A stretch of DNA of 6,193 nt from Thermococcus sp. (lineage in GTDB: Archaea; Methanobacteriota_B; Thermococci; Thermococcales; Thermococcaceae). Under the pieces are notes generated by a model. That model searched no databases. It was not told the origin of the DNA and saw only the letters and a list, made by a program, of their open reading frames with translations. Location: contig JAGGWM010000047.1 of assembly GCA_021157445.1 (NCBI GenBank), positions 1 to 6,193 of the forward strand, read 5' to 3'. Shown here one piece after another: positions 5,115 to 6,193 of this stretch. Position 1 is the stretch's first letter. Every line of letters starts with the position of its first letter. Both the position numbers and the translations under genes were made by a program.

Positions 5115-5154
5115 GATTAAAGAAACCAAAGGTGGTCATATTAAAGTTAAGAAG

Positions 5155-6193
5155 TTAAAGCTTCAAAGCTTCCTCCAAGAGCTTTAGACCTATGTTGAGG
5201 TATTCCTTTGCCTTTTCTTCACTTCTTGCCTCTGCAAAGATTCTTATTATTGGCTCGGTTCCGCTTGCCCTTACCAGCACCCACCCATCTTCGAAAAGAA
5301 CCTTTGTCCCATCGGTCGTGTCAATTTCCAAGCCCTCTCTCTCTGCAATCTCAGCAACTTTTGCCACTATTGCTTTTCTGTCTCCTTCCACGTGTCTCTT
5401 GGTTTTTACTTGGTAAAACTTTGGAAGCTCGTTTATTAGTTCGCTGAGCTTCTTACCACTTTTTGCAAAAATCTCAACTATTTTTGCAGCTGTCATGGCA
5501 CCATCTCTACCCAAAACGTGATCTGGGAAGATGACCCCCCCGTTTTCTTCTCCCCCTACCAGACCGTTGTGTTCAAGCAATGCCCTTGAGACTATAAGGT
5601 CTCCAACTTTCATCTTCAGAACTTTTCCTCCGTAGATCTTGGCAAGCTCGTCTATTATGTGAGAAGTTGCCACTGTCGTTACAACTAGACCGCCCTTGTT
5701 CTCCTCTAACATAGCTTTTGCCACTAAGGCAAAGGTCTTGTCTCCCTGTATGAAGTTTCCGTTTTCGTCTATAAAAACAGAGCGATCTGCATCGCCATCT
5801 TGGGCTATTCCAAAGTCCGCTCCAAGGGCTTTCACGATCTTCATAAATCCTTGAAGGTTCTCCTCGTTCGGCTCGGGGTTTCTTGCGGGGAAGTGGCCAT
5901 CTGGGTGTGCATTAACGCTGACAACTTTGCAGCCCAGTTCTCTTAGGAGATATGGGAGCACTAGAGAACCTGCACCGTTTGATGTATCTACCACAACAAA
6001 GGGCTTTCTCTTTCTTATTGCCTCAACATCCACCTTAGCCTTTATTGCATCCATATAGGGTCTTATTATATCCCTCTCCACTAACTGGCCTATTTCATCC
6101 CATCTAGCTCTGTAGAAATCTTCTTTAAAGAAGAGCTCTTCCACTATAGCCTCTCTTTCTTTCTTAAGGCCCAGACCATTTGGCTCAAGAAGC
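5155..6193 (-). CDS. glmM: Archaeal phosphoglucosamine mutase / phosphohexomutase, 5'-truncated by the window
   Basis: Alpha-D-phosphohexomutases interconvert sugar 6- and 1-phosphates. The archaeal GlmM branch makes glucosamine-1-phosphate for UDP-GlcNAc, and relatives act as phosphomannomutase/phosphoglucomutase. The frame stays open to the window edge, giving 345 visible residues of an expected 450 or so. The N-terminal domain with the phosphoserine loop (TASHNP type) is outside. Visible motifs, numbered from the edge: VVDTSNGAGS (67-76), the metal-binding loop DGDADR (132-137, bases 5799-5782), the sugar-binding loop GEENGG (214-219) and the phosphate-binding loop RASGTEP (308-314). Order and spacing fit all three remaining domains. 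A GTG at 6144 is internal and not a start, because similarity-like sequence (LLEPNGLGLKKERE) precedes it. ClC follows 70 bases downstream with its own TATA box. GlmM versus PMM/PGM specificity cannot be settled from these residues. Confidence 0.9.
   Translation of the reverse strand, partial: LLEPNGLGLKKEREAIVEELFFKEDFYRARWDEIGQLVERDIIRPYMDAIKAKVDVEAIRKRKPFVVVDTSNGAGSLVLPYLLRELGCKVVSVNAHPDGHFPARNPEPNEENLQGFMKIVKALGADFGIAQDGDADRSVFIDENGNFIQGDKTFALVAKAMLEENKGGLVVTTVATSHIIDELAKIYGGKVLKMKVGDLIVSRALLEHNGLVGGEENGGVIFPDHVLGRDGAMTAAKIVEIFAKSGKKLSELINELPKFYQVKTKRHVEGDRKAIVAKVAEIAEREGLEIDTTDGTKVLFEDGWVLVRASGTEPIIRIFAEARSEEKAKEYLNIGLKLLEEALKL

Noticed and set aside
5155..6144. GlmM starting at GTG 6144 as a complete 329-residue protein
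   Set aside because: The frame continues to the window edge with sequence fitting the family, and the catalytic serine domain would be missing; the gene is simply cut by the window.
1..6193. CRISPR array, insertion sequence, tRNA or rRNA gene
   Set aside because: No spaced direct repeats, transposase motifs, terminal inverted repeats or cloverleaf/rRNA signatures were seen.

Overview
This window looks like a piece of a hyperthermophilic archaeal chromosome from the order Thermococcales (Thermococcus, Pyrococcus or a close relative). The support is the gene content: MbxL and MbxN subunits of the membrane-bound sulfur-reducing complex, an archaeal AGOG-type DNA glycosylase, a rubrerythrin and an archaeal GlmM-like mutase. 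It also shows archaeal signals: TTTAWATA-type TATA boxes, GGTGAT/GGAGGTG ribosome sites, T-run terminators, and GC-rich structured RNA-like DNA in an otherwise AT-rich background.

All recognised protein genes lie on the minus strand, so transcription runs from high to low coordinates. In that order they are: a 5'-truncated GlmM/phosphohexomutase (6193-5155); a ClC-family chloride transporter or channel with two C-terminal CBS domains (5084-3366); a roughly 200-base GC-rich, hairpin-filled gap (3367-3173); mbxL (3158-1983) and mbxN (1977-1360), the last two genes of the mbx operon; the AGOG glycosylase (1298-558), which starts with TTG; a gene-poor AT-rich spacer of about 300 bases; and the first 83 codons of rubrerythrin (251-1), which runs off the window.

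Functionally this is a patchwork rather than one pathway. MbxL and MbxN are cytoplasmic subunits of the complex I-related MBX/MBS machine, which couples ferredoxin oxidation to sulfur or polysulfide reduction and ion pumping. MbxL keeps one cysteine of each former CxxC pair, the signature that separates MBX from NiFe hydrogenases. Rubrerythrin (peroxide reduction) and AGOG (8-oxoguanine removal) are neighbours that both deal with oxidative stress. ClC handles anion transport, and GlmM makes amino-sugar or sugar-1-phosphate precursors.

Two points deserve attention. First, mbxL normally follows mbxK in Thermococcales, but here it follows the ClC gene and a structured gap, so the mbx operon appears split or rearranged. 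Second, the gap between ClC and mbxL (about 65% GC by hand count over 3241-3360) carries a good plus-strand TATA box and a series of hairpins starting about 26 bases downstream, as expected for a stable non-coding RNA gene. Several start codons are reassigned here from ribosome-site or TATA spacing: mbxL, mbxN, ClC (probably leaderless) and rubrerythrin.
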